A DNA stretch of 22,507 nucleotides from a virus (IMGVR_UViG_3300034736_000146:1-22507), one strand, 5' to 3'. Counted from the stretch's first letter, positions 1 through 7,243 are shown. Notes: generated by a model not told the origin, from the letters alone. Program-made: numbers and translations.

Positions 1-89
1 CAGCCAGCAAGTACCTTATAGAACGGGTCATTGCCTCTGTCTACGTGTATCTTTATAACAATCCAATTGGTTGGATAGTAATCTGACAT
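1..89 (-). CDS. Conserved phage protein, partial (N-terminal 29 codons)
   Basis: The gene reads leftward off the window edge, so only the start is visible. The peptide begins MSDYYPTNWIVIKI and continues with DPFYKVLAGW. This beginning resembles short conserved proteins of unknown role in T4-like and T7-like phages, a recollection of family pattern rather than a database match. A GGGAGG ribosome binding site lies about seven bases before the ATG at 87-89, which fixes the start. It is the last visible member of the leftward replication operon, after the GIY-YIG-like gene. Function unknown. Confidence 0.7.
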   Translation of the reverse strand, partial: MSDYYPTNWIVIKIHVDRGNDPFYKVLAG

Positions 90-116
90 TACGACCACCT
101 CCCTTCTTTAAGATTC

Positions 117-644
117 TTAATCATCCTTCGCTTTAACTGTGACTCCTTCTTCCTCTGAATGCGAGAGGTCTTCTTTGTTTTCCCGCTCTTCTCTAATTCC
201 AATTGAGATGATTTGGAGTCTTTCTCTTGTTCGATCATTGACTTGTTCCTTAGGTATAAATTTGATAGCGCCTATCTGTCTGTTAAGAAATACAGGAGTA
301 CCATCAGGGTACTTCTCTGTGAGTACATCAAGATCCCATTGTACCTTAACTTCCCCAGCAGACAAACCACCCTTAGTCTCAAACAACTGCAGTATTTCAT
401 ACGTAAAGTACTCATCATCGAGATCACTAATAAGCTTATTGATATGCTTGGATGAGCTGCTATATACTTTCCAATTGGACACTGCCCTATCTTTACCCTT
501 GCGATACATATGGAATTGCTTACGCCCTATGTACCTCTTGAGTTCTTCAGGGTGTGTACAAGTTATTAAGTAGATGAACCCGAAGTAATCATCAGGATTA
601 AAAGGTTCACCTGCATACGTCCAATGCCCTAAGTCCTGTGTCAT
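117..644 (-). CDS. GIY-YIG nuclease-like protein
   Basis: This 175-residue protein probably belongs to the GIY-YIG superfamily. Residues 22-26 (GFIYL) and 38-40 (YIG, in RYIGRKQF) match the two halves of the signature with normal spacing. A later Glu (in AGEVKVQWDLDVL, about residue 97) could be the metal-binding residue. The block NWKVYSSSSKHI and the GG-x-x-x-x-E segment resemble phage proteins annotated as Seg-like nucleases, which cut DNA. The C-terminal 40 residues are charged and probably disordered. It overlaps the exonuclease gene by four bases (ATGA) and so is translated with it. It could be a structure-directed nuclease, a homing-type enzyme or a catalytically dead relative; I see no sign that it interrupts another gene. 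Confidence 0.6.
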   Translation of the reverse strand: MTQDLGHWTYAGEPFNPDDYFGFIYLITCTHPEELKRYIGRKQFHMYRKGKDRAVSNWKVYSSSSKHINKLISDLDDEYFTYEILQLFETKGGLSAGEVKVQWDLDVLTEKYPDGTPVFLNRQIGAIKFIPKEQVNDRTRERLQIISIGIREERENKEDLSHSEEEGVTVKAKDD

Positions 645-1405
645 CTTAGTCTACTCTCCCCATATACTTCTTCTATAGTTAATGGTTGGAATCCATCGAA
701 AGACCTACGCATATAGATTAGATTAAAGCACAGCTGTAGTTTCTCTTGCCAATCTTGTGGGTGTTTATCCCTCCAAGTTTTTCTAACTACATCTAACATA
801 TCATCCATCCTTACATTAGCCAGTAACTTTTCTGCAGTCTTAGGTCCTATGCCCTTGAGACCTTGTATGTTATCTGAAGAGTCACCTGTTAACAGTTGTT
901 TGCACAAGAGGTAGTGACCTTGTTCTTCGTCAATGTGATAGAGAGTCTTCTTGTTAAAGTTGTAATGCCACCCCGGTACCATATCAATATCCTTATCAAC
1001 ATGTGCTATTACAAAGGAGTCTCCAGCTTCTTCTGCTTCAGTAGCCCAGATAGAAACAACATCATCAGCTTCACATCCATGTGACTGAACACACTCAGTA
1101 GCCCAACAGTACTCGTACAGGTTGTTAAGTGCAACTTTAACCCGTGGGTCCATCTCAGTCTTACTACGGTTAGCTTTGTAATCATCAGCCATATCATGCC
1201 TGAAGTTACCCTTACCCTTAACTGCTACATAACCCTTGGCTGCATTGGTATCTCTCATTACTGCAAGCAATGCTAAGTCCAAAGTACTCTGAGCTTGAGC
1301 ATCTGAGTCAGTGGTATAAGCTATACGGTATAACATAGAGTCACCGTCTATAAAACATTTATCAAACTCAAACTTCTCTTCGTGATCATTAGTGAACGTC
1401 AGCAT
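641..1405 (-). CDS. 5'-3' exonuclease, FEN/T7 gp6-T5 D15 type
   Basis: This 254-residue protein is a metal-dependent 5' nuclease of the FEN family. Such enzymes remove RNA primers and resect or degrade DNA 5' ends. The N-terminal acidic motif IDGDSMLYR supplies D20 and D22. YKANRSK at 76-82 matches the conserved basic segment, CEADDVVS at 111-118 supplies E112, D114 and D115, and HVDKDID at 135-141 and TGDSSDN at 173-179 supply the remaining acidic ligands. GLKGIGPKTAEKLL at 182-195 is the helix-three-turn-helix DNA clamp. All expected motifs are present, so it should be active. AGGAGA before the ATG supports the start. Its start overlaps the end of the polymerase gene by 17 bases, so the two are coupled, as expected for replication partners. 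Confidence 0.93.
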   Translation of the reverse strand: MLTFTNDHEEKFEFDKCFIDGDSMLYRIAYTTDSDAQAQSTLDLALLAVMRDTNAAKGYVAVKGKGNFRHDMADDYKANRSKTEMDPRVKVALNNLYEYCWATECVQSHGCEADDVVSIWATEAEEAGDSFVIAHVDKDIDMVPGWHYNFNKKTLYHIDEEQGHYLLCKQLLTGDSSDNIQGLKGIGPKTAEKLLANVRMDDMLDVVRKTWRDKHPQDWQEKLQLCFNLIYMRRSFDGFQPLTIEEVYGESRLR

Positions 1406-3221
1406 AACTATCTCCTATTTGTCCATCTCCACCCATACACATAACACCGGAAGCTTTAGGTGCTTCACTGAAAGCCTCTACACATATATCTTTAACTTCT
1501 TCTGCATCTTTTTCTGCACAAACAAATACAACCTCATCGTGGTAGAACAGCGTAGGATAAGCATCAAGACCTTTCTCTTTAATCTTCTTGCTTGCATAGA
1601 CTAGTGCTGCTTTACAGGTAATACCCTCTAAGGTTTGCAATAAGTAGTTAAGAACTTGATGTTCAGATGCAACCATGATACGCCTACCATCAGCCCCAAC
1701 AATAAAACCTTGGCCTGTCTTCATCATAGACATACGGTACTCATCTTCCAACCTATCCTTAAGAACCTTAAGACCCGGAAGTGTAGACTTAAATGTTTCA
1801 TCAGCTTGCTTACCAATCTTAGCAGACTTCTTACCAGAGATAGCTTCTCCTAGCTTAGCTGGTCCAGCCCCAAACAAATATGCATAGATAAATGTTTTAG
1901 CTTGTGGCCTTGTGATCCCTAAGATGTCAGCGTTACGTTGGTGTACATCACCGTTAATAACTTCATTAGTAAAAGCATCATCATTAATGTAATGACATAG
2001 CCCTCTGAACTGATTACCTGCTGAGTCAGCACCCACTACCTTGTATCCTTCTTCACATGTCAACAGACTACGTAACTCCTTACCGTACGGAGAGTACACC
2101 CCGGGTATGTTAACGATAGTACGATGTCTACATCTGAATGAGGGTGTGCCAATAGTAAACATAGATCCGTGCAGCCTACCATCATTGTATCGTTCAGGAT
2201 CTTTTACTTCAGAGATCCATCCCTCTACGGTAGCAAGTCTATTACGCAACATGTAGTAGTCACCAATCATAGTACCAAGTTTACCTAAGGGTTTAAGGGA
2301 AGACTCTGTTAGCTTAGGGCTTTGGTTAATCCATTTACCATTGATCTTCTTAACAGTCCAGTCATCAGGCTTCCATCCTCTGTCTAGCAGGAACTTCTTT
2401 ATCTCAGCCATCTGTCCCATCTGCACATCCTTAAGCTCTATTCGAGTGTAAGGCCCTGCGATAATACCCTCTGATGCCCTGATGTCTTCAGCTAATTCAA
2501 ACCAATCAGTCACTCGTTTGTAGTAGTAACCATCTTTCTTTGTGATCTGATCTACTTCCTTGTTACCCCTCATCACACATACCTTACCAAGCTGAGGGTT
2601 CATCTCATACTCTATGTTCTCCATGGTTTCTATCAGGTGTACATACAAAGCTTCAGCCTTGTCCATGTTAAAGACCCAACCCTTCTCGGTAATCTCTGCA
2701 TTAACTAAAGCAAACTCATGCTCTGCTTGTAATGCTTTGAGAAAGTTAGGTTCTTGTTTCATTAAGATAGAAGCTTCTTTACTAAGGCGTTGATACACCA
2801 GCTTGTTGAGGTTAACATCTCGTATACAATACGTAAGCATCTCTTGGCTGTAACACGACCAATCTTCGTGATCCCCTTTCGGAAACTTAAAGAAGTCACC
2901 CCAACCTTTAAGACCATGGAGGTGACCCCTTTGGTACTTACATAGTTGAGACATAAGAAAGGTATCCCATATCTTAGTGTTACTATCAGGTGTCCAACCA
3001 GTTATCTTTTTCATAACAGGTAAGTCAAAGCCTATGATATTATGACCAGCGATAATCTTAGCATTGCTTAGTACATTAAGGCCTTCAGCTAGTGGAGGCA
3101 GTCCTTCATCAAAGTCTGAGTAAGACAGCACTTCCCCTGTGTCTATCTCTTCCATCACTAGGCACCAGATAGTATCGGGGAACAGTCCATTAGTTTCTAC
3201 ATCAAATATATATTTACTCAT
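1389..3221 (-). CDS. Family A DNA polymerase with 3'-5' exonuclease domain
   Basis: This 610-residue T7-like replicative polymerase has an N-terminal proofreading domain: DVE at 7-9 (Exo I), GHNIIGFD at 59-66 (Exo II) and YCIRD at 131-135 (Exo III). The polymerase domain has motif A DSAGNQFR at 399-406, motif B R438-x3-K442-x3-Y446 within RPQAKTFIYAYLFG, and motif C HDE at 561-563. Two positions differ from the usual family A residues: Gln404 stands where Glu normally acts as sugar selector, and Phe450 where Tyr is usual. A start four codons earlier exists at 3233, but GGAG six bases before the ATG at 3219-3221 favours MSKYIFDVET. It is shorter than T7 polymerase (704 residues), and I see no clear thioredoxin-binding insertion. 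It lies between NrdJ and the exonuclease. Confidence 0.95.
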   Translation of the reverse strand: MSKYIFDVETNGLFPDTIWCLVMEEIDTGEVLSYSDFDEGLPPLAEGLNVLSNAKIIAGHNIIGFDLPVMKKITGWTPDSNTKIWDTFLMSQLCKYQRGHLHGLKGWGDFFKFPKGDHEDWSCYSQEMLTYCIRDVNLNKLVYQRLSKEASILMKQEPNFLKALQAEHEFALVNAEITEKGWVFNMDKAEALYVHLIETMENIEYEMNPQLGKVCVMRGNKEVDQITKKDGYYYKRVTDWFELAEDIRASEGIIAGPYTRIELKDVQMGQMAEIKKFLLDRGWKPDDWTVKKINGKWINQSPKLTESSLKPLGKLGTMIGDYYMLRNRLATVEGWISEVKDPERYNDGRLHGSMFTIGTPSFRCRHRTIVNIPGVYSPYGKELRSLLTCEEGYKVVGADSAGNQFRGLCHYINDDAFTNEVINGDVHQRNADILGITRPQAKTFIYAYLFGAGPAKLGEAISGKKSAKIGKQADETFKSTLPGLKVLKDRLEDEYRMSMMKTGQGFIVGADGRRIMVASEHQVLNYLLQTLEGITCKAALVYASKKIKEKGLDAYPTLFYHDEVVFVCAEKDAEEVKDICVEAFSEAPKASGVMCMGGDGQIGDSYADVH

Positions 3222-3269
3222 TCGTCTCTCCATTGAGCAGTTTAATGACCATGCTCAGGTCGATTATGT

Positions 3270-5123
3270 TTAGAACGTTACTTCACATTCTCCACCAGCA
3301 CAAGCAGCCTCACCACTGAGGTCCGTCTTGTCTTCTACTTCTTTCACTTGAGTCAAATCAATATTACTTAGAGCACTCTCCATGATACGGTAACGCTCTT
3401 CAGATATATCTTCGAAGGGTGCTTGCACATAAGTGCCGCCGTTATAAGGGAGTACAGCAATGCCATTAAAGGTGTAACGGTTCTTCCACATCCACTCACC
3501 ACCAAGCTCCCACTCATCATCCTTCAATGAGATAGTACAGGATACATTGTGAGAGTTCTGCCCTTCGACATGACCCGGTGCAACCCACTCAACATTATAT
3601 CTACGCACTCGATCAAGTAAATCAATAGGGCTTTCGGTTCTTAAGATAGAACCTTCGGGTGCTGCTTGTGGTATCTCAATTACAGCTTGCTCCTTAGGGT
3701 TGAAGTACTCATCTTCAACCAGTTGAGGGTGGTGCTCAGCAAAGTAACCATACAAAGCCTCATTTTTTCCAACCCTTTGGCGGCGAATATAGTAATCATT
3801 ATGCCAAGCATGAATGCCAGAACTACTACCAAGAACGCAACTGCTAGTGCCACTCGGCTTAACGGTTGTACATCTTGCTGCTGGATTGATTCCCAGAATC
3901 TTCGCAACCCTTTCATTTTCTTTTCTCACCTCAAGCGCAGCTTCTTCTAAGTTGAATTCAAGTACAGCGCCAGAGCCAATACCCGTTTGACCTACGCCAA
4001 TCAATGCGTCACGCTCGCATGTCTCTTTCCATTCAGGTCGGAGGTAGTGGAAGTCAGTGTACCCTGCTTGTAGTGTACCGATAAGTGAGGCTGCCCTTGC
4101 ACGTTCATTCAGATCTTCTTGAGATGTAACGTTAGATGCGTTGAGTTCTGTAAGGTTACACATCTGGTATGGACGTAACCCAATCTCACAGCAAGGGTTA
4201 GTACCCCAGTCTTTATCATTAGTAAAGTAAACCCCGGGTTCCCCTGAGCCCGATAGCTCCACACGTTTCCATAGATCCAAGAAGGCACCCTTAGTAATCT
4301 TATGACGTAGCATGACAGCTGAATTGTTAGACCTTGCACGTTGTGGGTTCTCTTCCCACCATGAGCCAGACTTACAAGCAAGCATATCATTATCATCCAT
4401 AGAGAACAAAGAGATCATAGCTGCTCTTCGGATACCTCCAGTAAGCACAGCATCAGCAATGTAACACATGAGGTCATGGGTTTCTAAGGTAGAGAGTTGA
4501 CGACCAATAGCTTGATCAAAGACTGAACGCATCTTGTGTATGCAATCTTTAAGTGGCTGAGGTCCGGGAGCCTTACCACCAGTAGTGATTAGCATAGCAC
4601 CCTTAGGTCGTATGTCTCGGTAGTCAAAGTCAACATCCATTGTGCCGTTAAAGTAAGACTCACATAGTACCTTCACTGCATCAGCCCAACCTTCAATGTT
4701 ATCAGATACAAGGAACCTACGCTTACGTTTCTTAGGGCCAGATACATCTGGAAGTTTACGTACGTGATGACGTTGTACTGAGTAACCTACACCAGTACCA
4801 CCAAGCAATAAGAACATAGCCTCAGCAAAAGCTTCGGTGCTTTCAATAGGAAGATAAGCACAGTTGTAGATCCGGTTAGGTGCTAACTCAATAGGCGCAC
4901 CTCCGAACTGTAACGCCCTCATAGAGGGTAATACTTTTTTATCATACACTAATTTGTACGCAGTCTCAATCTCTTCAGCGGCGTGAGGATACTTACGGAT
5001 GTGCATCTCTTTGTTACGTGTTACTAACTCATCCCATGTTTCCCTACGGTTTAGGTTAGGCACATACTTTGCATACTTACTGAATACTGTGATGTCTGAT
5101 AAGATCTTATTTGAAATGTTCAT
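3270..5123 (-). CDS. nrdJ: Adenosylcobalamin-dependent (class II) ribonucleotide reductase
   Basis: This enzyme converts ribonucleotides to deoxyribonucleotides using a cobalamin-generated thiyl radical and needs neither a second subunit nor oxygen. The 617 residues carry the class II catalytic set: Asn309-x-Cys311-x-Glu313 in TNPCCE (radical Cys311), and redox cysteines Cys88 (YNCAYLP) and Cys322 (QMCNLTE). Cys322 lies eleven residues after Cys311, the same spacing as in the Lactobacillus leichmannii enzyme. VKPSGTSSCV at 421-430 is the typical barrel motif. The C-terminal CAGGEC (608-613) is the swinging CxxxxC pair that re-reduces the active site. The host must supply or import B12. The start overlaps the endonuclease VII stop by four bases. 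A thioredoxin-like gene upstream in the same operon is a likely electron donor. Confidence 0.95.
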   Translation of the reverse strand: MNISNKILSDITVFSKYAKYVPNLNRRETWDELVTRNKEMHIRKYPHAAEEIETAYKLVYDKKVLPSMRALQFGGAPIELAPNRIYNCAYLPIESTEAFAEAMFLLLGGTGVGYSVQRHHVRKLPDVSGPKKRKRRFLVSDNIEGWADAVKVLCESYFNGTMDVDFDYRDIRPKGAMLITTGGKAPGPQPLKDCIHKMRSVFDQAIGRQLSTLETHDLMCYIADAVLTGGIRRAAMISLFSMDDNDMLACKSGSWWEENPQRARSNNSAVMLRHKITKGAFLDLWKRVELSGSGEPGVYFTNDKDWGTNPCCEIGLRPYQMCNLTELNASNVTSQEDLNERARAASLIGTLQAGYTDFHYLRPEWKETCERDALIGVGQTGIGSGAVLEFNLEEAALEVRKENERVAKILGINPAARCTTVKPSGTSSCVLGSSSGIHAWHNDYYIRRQRVGKNEALYGYFAEHHPQLVEDEYFNPKEQAVIEIPQAAPEGSILRTESPIDLLDRVRRYNVEWVAPGHVEGQNSHNVSCTISLKDDEWELGGEWMWKNRYTFNGIAVLPYNGGTYVQAPFEDISEERYRIMESALSNIDLTQVKEVEDKTDLSGEAACAGGECEVTF

Positions 5124-5503
5124 TCTCTTCCTTTCTTTAGATAGGTTTTAATTCTTGCCAGTGTGCCGAAGTCATCCTTTAGCCCACCTAATGTCCTGTT
5201 ACATGAGTGGCATAGCCACCCTCTAAACTTACCAGTAAGGTGGTCATGGTCTAGTGTCCAAGGGGATCTTGATACACCTCCGCAACCAGCTGCCTCTGTT
5301 TCATCCCTTACACATATAGGGCATCTGTATTCAGGGCCGGGTCTTTCATTCTCTTTCTTTAGTTCAGCCCTAACTTTTGCTATAGAGTTTTCACAAACAC
5401 GACATGCAGTTCGTAAGTAATTACCCCCACTACACATAGCAAATGCACTTAGTGGTTTCTTAGCTCTGCATTTAGTACAAGCTTTGTAATCATCTTTAAT
5501 CAT
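5120..5503 (-). CDS. Recombination endonuclease VII-like HNH nuclease
   Basis: This 127-residue protein resembles T4 endonuclease VII-type nucleases, which resolve branched DNA before packaging and also appear in HNH nickases. The C-terminal half carries CPIC at 61-64, LDHDHLTG at 84-91, then RGWLCHSCNRTLG at 94-106. These supply four zinc cysteines (61, 64, 98, 101), the DHDH catalytic cluster and the conserved Asn102. The N-terminal 50 residues contain two extra CxxC pairs (C9/C12 and C34/C37), consistent with a second zinc ribbon. The gene overlaps its neighbours on both sides by four bases, so it is a fixed part of the replication operon and not an obvious free-standing insertion, although HNH genes do move between phages. 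Confidence 0.88.
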   Translation of the reverse strand: MIKDDYKACTKCRAKKPLSAFAMCSGGNYLRTACRVCENSIAKVRAELKKENERPGPEYRCPICVRDETEAAGCGGVSRSPWTLDHDHLTGKFRGWLCHSCNRTLGGLKDDFGTLARIKTYLKKGRE

Positions 5504-5688
5504 GGGACCTCGCTGTCATCTATTTCAACAAGCTCTGCATCACCTTTAGATACAAAGTTCAGGTACCCAGCAAACTCTCTGCTTGCATACTCTACATCAT
5601 CTTCCCCTGCATAGGGCAAGAGATATCCTACGCAACCTGCATACCATTTACTTTCGTCTGAACATTTAAGTATCTTTATACATTGCAT
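5500..5688 (-). CDS. Small conserved phage protein, 62 aa
   Basis: This 62-residue acidic protein begins MQCIKILKCSDESKWYAGCVG and has a central NFVSKGDAELVEI segment. That pattern (an initial beta strand, W-Y-x(2-3)-VG, then FV-x-K-x-DAE) resembles a family of small phage proteins of unknown role found in T7-like and other replication operons. It overlaps the endonuclease VII start by four bases and begins six bases after the preceding 51 aa gene. The upstream AAAGAG is a modest ribosome binding site, so translational coupling is likely. No catalytic motif or membrane segment is visible. Confidence 0.7.
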   Translation of the reverse strand: MQCIKILKCSDESKWYAGCVGYLLPYAGEDDVEYASREFAGYLNFVSKGDAELVEIDDSEVP

Positions 5689-5694
5689 AATGTT

Positions 5695-5850
5695 TTACTC
5701 TTTAGGTTTCTTATCGTCCGCGTAGCGGACTTTATCCTTTGAGTTTTTATCTTTATCTATTTCATTACTCTTTCTAAAGATAGCATCCCAATTAGATTCA
5801 TAGTTTTTTCTATTAGGCATGGGTCTTGGTGCTGAACCTTTACCGCTCAT
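5695..5850 (-). CDS. Small conserved phage protein, 51 aa (MSGKGS type)
   Basis: This short gene was found by reading the minus strand. It encodes 51 residues starting MSGKGSAPRPMP and containing ESNWDAIFRKS. The MSGKGS-x-PRP opening followed by WDAIF resembles a small protein widely seen in phage replication operons, with no function known to me. The rest is lysine- and aspartate-rich and probably disordered. GGAGGT lies six bases before the ATG at 5848-5850. It overlaps the end of the DUF6378-like gene by 11 bases and ends six bases before the next start. The last codons contain a perfect hairpin (5716-5730). Confidence 0.8.
   Translation of the reverse strand: MSGKGSAPRPMPNRKNYESNWDAIFRKSNEIDKDKNSKDKVRYADDKKPKE
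5716..5730 (-). other. GC-rich hairpin, first of a pair
   Basis: The bases GTCCGC-TAC-GCGGAC form a six-base-pair stem with a three-base loop inside the last codons of the 51 aa gene. The same hairpin with the same flanking bases occurs again at 15194-15208 with one compensated base pair. There is no T-tract after it on the minus strand, so it is not a normal terminator. It may stabilise or mark processing of the mRNA. Confidence 0.5.
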
Positions 5851-6127
5851 AACCTACCTCCGCATTTTCTTTAATCAATACATCATCTATTAGTTTTGCA
5901 TACCCTGCAATATCATGCCAGCTATCCGAATAGTTAGGGTCTCCATTAAGGATACGTGCTACCTTATGCATTATCATTTCTAATGATTCTTTTTGAGAGG
6001 ACTTCATACGTTGCCACTGCGGTGCAGATCTTAGTATGCTTTTAAACTCTTGAGCGTATGCGCTCTGACCCTCGAAGCTTCCGTATCGTGAGCCACGTTC
6101 TTCTATTGTGGTGTTAATGAGTGACAT
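5840..6127 (-). CDS. DUF6378-like phage protein, 95 aa
   Basis: This 95-residue protein has the pattern ERGSRYGSFEGQ, then ESLEMIMHKVARILNGDPNYSDSWHDIAGYAKLI. That matches phage proteins assigned to DUF6378, which resemble MazG-like all-helical proteins; a nucleotide-related role is only inference. The conserved E-x-x-x-H and D-SW-D segments could bind metal. An in-frame ATG three codons earlier (6136) sits directly against AAGGGG, too close for normal initiation. The ATG at 6125-6127 has the same AAGGGG nine bases away and is preferred. The gene overlaps the neighbouring 58 aa gene by 14 bases and the 51 aa gene by 11. Confidence 0.8.
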   Translation of the reverse strand: MSLINTTIEERGSRYGSFEGQSAYAQEFKSILRSAPQWQRMKSSQKESLEMIMHKVARILNGDPNYSDSWHDIAGYAKLIDDVLIKENAEVGYER

Positions 6128-6290
6128 TATCTTCATCCCCTTCTAGTGTTTGAACACAGTCTAGTAGGTAAGCACAAAGCTGAAAAGCTTTACTCTCTTC
6201 ATCTACAATATCTAAACCTTCAGCTTCAAAGCTGACCTTAACATTCTCGTTATCTTCGGCATCACTAATACGAATAGTATATCCAGGCAT
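6114..6290 (-). CDS. Hypothetical acidic protein, 58 aa
   Basis: This short gene, read directly from the minus strand, encodes 58 residues beginning MPGYTIRISDAED and ending EGDEDNVTH. It is strongly acidic, with a predicted beta hairpin then a helix (ESKAFQLCAYLLDCVQ). I do not recognise it. Its ATG overlaps the thioredoxin-like stop by one base (TAATG), AAGGA lies about eight bases upstream, and it overlaps the DUF6378-like start by 14 bases. This tight fit between two clear genes is the main evidence that it is real. Confidence 0.7.
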   Translation of the reverse strand: MPGYTIRISDAEDNENVKVSFEAEGLDIVDEESKAFQLCAYLLDCVQTLEGDEDNVTH

Positions 6291-6559
6291 TATTTATTTC
6301 CTTCTTCAGTTGATAGGAATACTTTGATAGCTATGTCGCTATGCTTAGAACCCCTTAGTTCATCCCATACTTTACCGTCTTTGATATTAAGTATCATCGG
6401 TATAGTTCGGACGTTACGTAGCTTAGCTTCTTCTAAGCCTTCGTCAGTAGAGAGATCAATTAATCTTAGCTTATCAATCAGGTTGGTACGAGTAAGAGCA
6501 TCTTTAATGTGCTTACATCCGGGGCATGATGGCCCACTAAACAGTACGAATTCTTGCAT
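6290..6559 (-). CDS. Thioredoxin/glutaredoxin-like protein
   Basis: This 89-residue thioredoxin-fold protein has the redox motif C12-P-G-C15 in SGPSCPGCKHIK and the cis-proline loop RTIPM (Pro54). CPGC is neither classic thioredoxin (CGPC) nor classic glutaredoxin (CPYC). The protein is short, as in phage glutaredoxin-like proteins. An open frame continues 28 codons further upstream, but that segment is a proline/alanine-rich translation of a repeat and has no ribosome binding site. AGGAGA five bases before the ATG at 6557-6559 fixes the start. It is the first gene after a terminator, and NrdJ follows in the same operon, so reduction of the NrdJ CxxxxC tail is its likely job. Confidence 0.88.
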   Translation of the reverse strand: MQEFVLFSGPSCPGCKHIKDALTRTNLIDKLRLIDLSTDEGLEEAKLRNVRTIPMILNIKDGKVWDELRGSKHSDIAIKVFLSTEEGNK

Positions 6560-6568
6560 GTATCTCCT

Positions 6569-6621
6569 AGGTGTCGGTGCAGGTGTCGGTGCCTGAAAAA
6601 ATGCATGTAACAGGTGTCGGT
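6569..6621 (-). repeat. Three direct repeats, ACCGACACCT on minus strand
   Basis: Two perfect tandem 12-base units (6569-6580 and 6581-6592) and a third 10-base copy (6612-6621) lie in the leader of the thioredoxin-like gene. The copy nearest the gene runs straight into its AGGAGA ribosome binding site. The third copy sits just past the T-tract of the upstream terminator. This placement suggests an operator or an RNA-binding site; the binding partner is unknown. Confidence 0.6.
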
Positions 6622-6629
6622 TCTGCAAT

Positions 6630-6655
6630 AAAAATAGGGGCACAAGGCCCCATAT
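6630..6655 (-). terminator. Rho-independent terminator after the 144 aa gene
   Basis: On the minus strand, GGGGC-CTTGT-GCCCC forms a five-base-pair stem that extends by ATA/TAT across a bulged T, followed by TTTTT. The stem starts right at the stop codon of the 144 aa gene (6655-6657). It separates the SSB-like/144 aa transcript from the thioredoxin/NrdJ/polymerase transcript, or makes the latter depend on read-through. Confidence 0.8.
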
Positions 6656-7089
6656 TAATTACCAGATAGTCTATCCATCTCAGTAGCTAACTCTTCATCG
6701 GTAAGATCACTGTAATCAAAGTTAGTATTAATGTTTTCAGATCGTTGAAGCTTAGGTTGTTCATACTCTGCTACAATAGAAGCTAGTCTAGCTGCTTCAA
6801 CCATATCATCTGCAGAGATAGCCTTAATCATAGCCAGTTTCATAACGGTTAATCCTTTAGGGATAGAATCCATTAGACTGTCTGATAGATTGTTGACTAG
6901 CTTAAGCACATCTCCCATCTGTTCTTTCATTCTATCATTCTTTAGCCTAGCTTCTGTTGCTTTGTCACTCATCATTTTCATGTGATCTTTATCGTGACGA
7001 GGCTTAAGGTTAGCTAATGAATTAGGGTGTATCTTTTTCTTACCTTCAGCAATATCTTCTTGCGTATAGGTTTTAGTATCAGGTTCCAT
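6655..7089 (-). CDS. Hypothetical 144 aa protein, possible small terminase
   Basis: This 144-residue protein begins with a polar, basic region (KKKIHPNSLANLKPRHDKD), continues with predicted helices (about 45-110) and ends with an acidic tail containing YSDLTDEELATEMDRLSGN. The NPNxxANLKP-like opening and the DLTDEEL ending are frequent in small terminase subunits and related packaging proteins, and no other small terminase is visible next to terL. This is suggestive, not proof; no helix-turn-helix is clear. GGAGAT six bases before the ATG supports the start. Just upstream is one of three copies of the 19-base promoter-like element, and a terminator follows immediately, so it may be expressed as a single-gene unit. 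Confidence 0.6.
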   Translation of the reverse strand: MEPDTKTYTQEDIAEGKKKIHPNSLANLKPRHDKDHMKMMSDKATEARLKNDRMKEQMGDVLKLVNNLSDSLMDSIPKGLTVMKLAMIKAISADDMVEAARLASIVAEYEQPKLQRSENINTNFDYSDLTDEELATEMDRLSGN

Positions 7090-7113
7090 TTAATATCTCC
7101 GTTCTAGGTAGTC

Positions 7114-7132
7114 CTCTATAAGGTACTAAATA
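7114..7132 (-). promoter_or_regulatory. Putative phage-specific promoter, leftward copy
   Basis: The minus strand reads TATTTAGTACCTTATAGAG, identical over all 19 bases to two tandem plus-strand copies before terL (15659-15677 and 15691-15709). It points toward the 144 aa gene and lies 24 bases before its ATG. The layout ATTTAG...TATAG recalls SP6/T7-type promoters, but the internal spacing is two bases shorter than SP6, so the polymerase that reads it is unknown. Confidence 0.65.
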
Positions 7133-7243
7133 CCCTAGACGTATACGCAATAGGCCTGTGTTGCTATCTAACTGCACTAAAAGAAACCCTACCCAACGTA
7201 TTTCTACGGTGAGTAAGGCTCTTAGGGTTAACTACAGTAGCCC

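Noticed and set aside
139-573. Plus-strand 144-codon frame opposite the GIY-YIG-like gene
   Set aside because: It is an antisense shadow of a gene with recognisable motifs and has no ribosome binding site or promoter.
3222-3269. 12-codon frame (MVIKLLNGETNE) between nrdJ and the polymerase gene
   Set aside because: It has no clear ribosome site and is too short to support. It overlaps the polymerase start, so a leader role is possible but unproven.
6560-6643. Longer N-terminus of the thioredoxin-like protein (28 extra residues)
   Set aside because: It would translate the direct repeats and the terminator T-tract. No ribosome site precedes it, whereas AGGAGA precedes the internal ATG.
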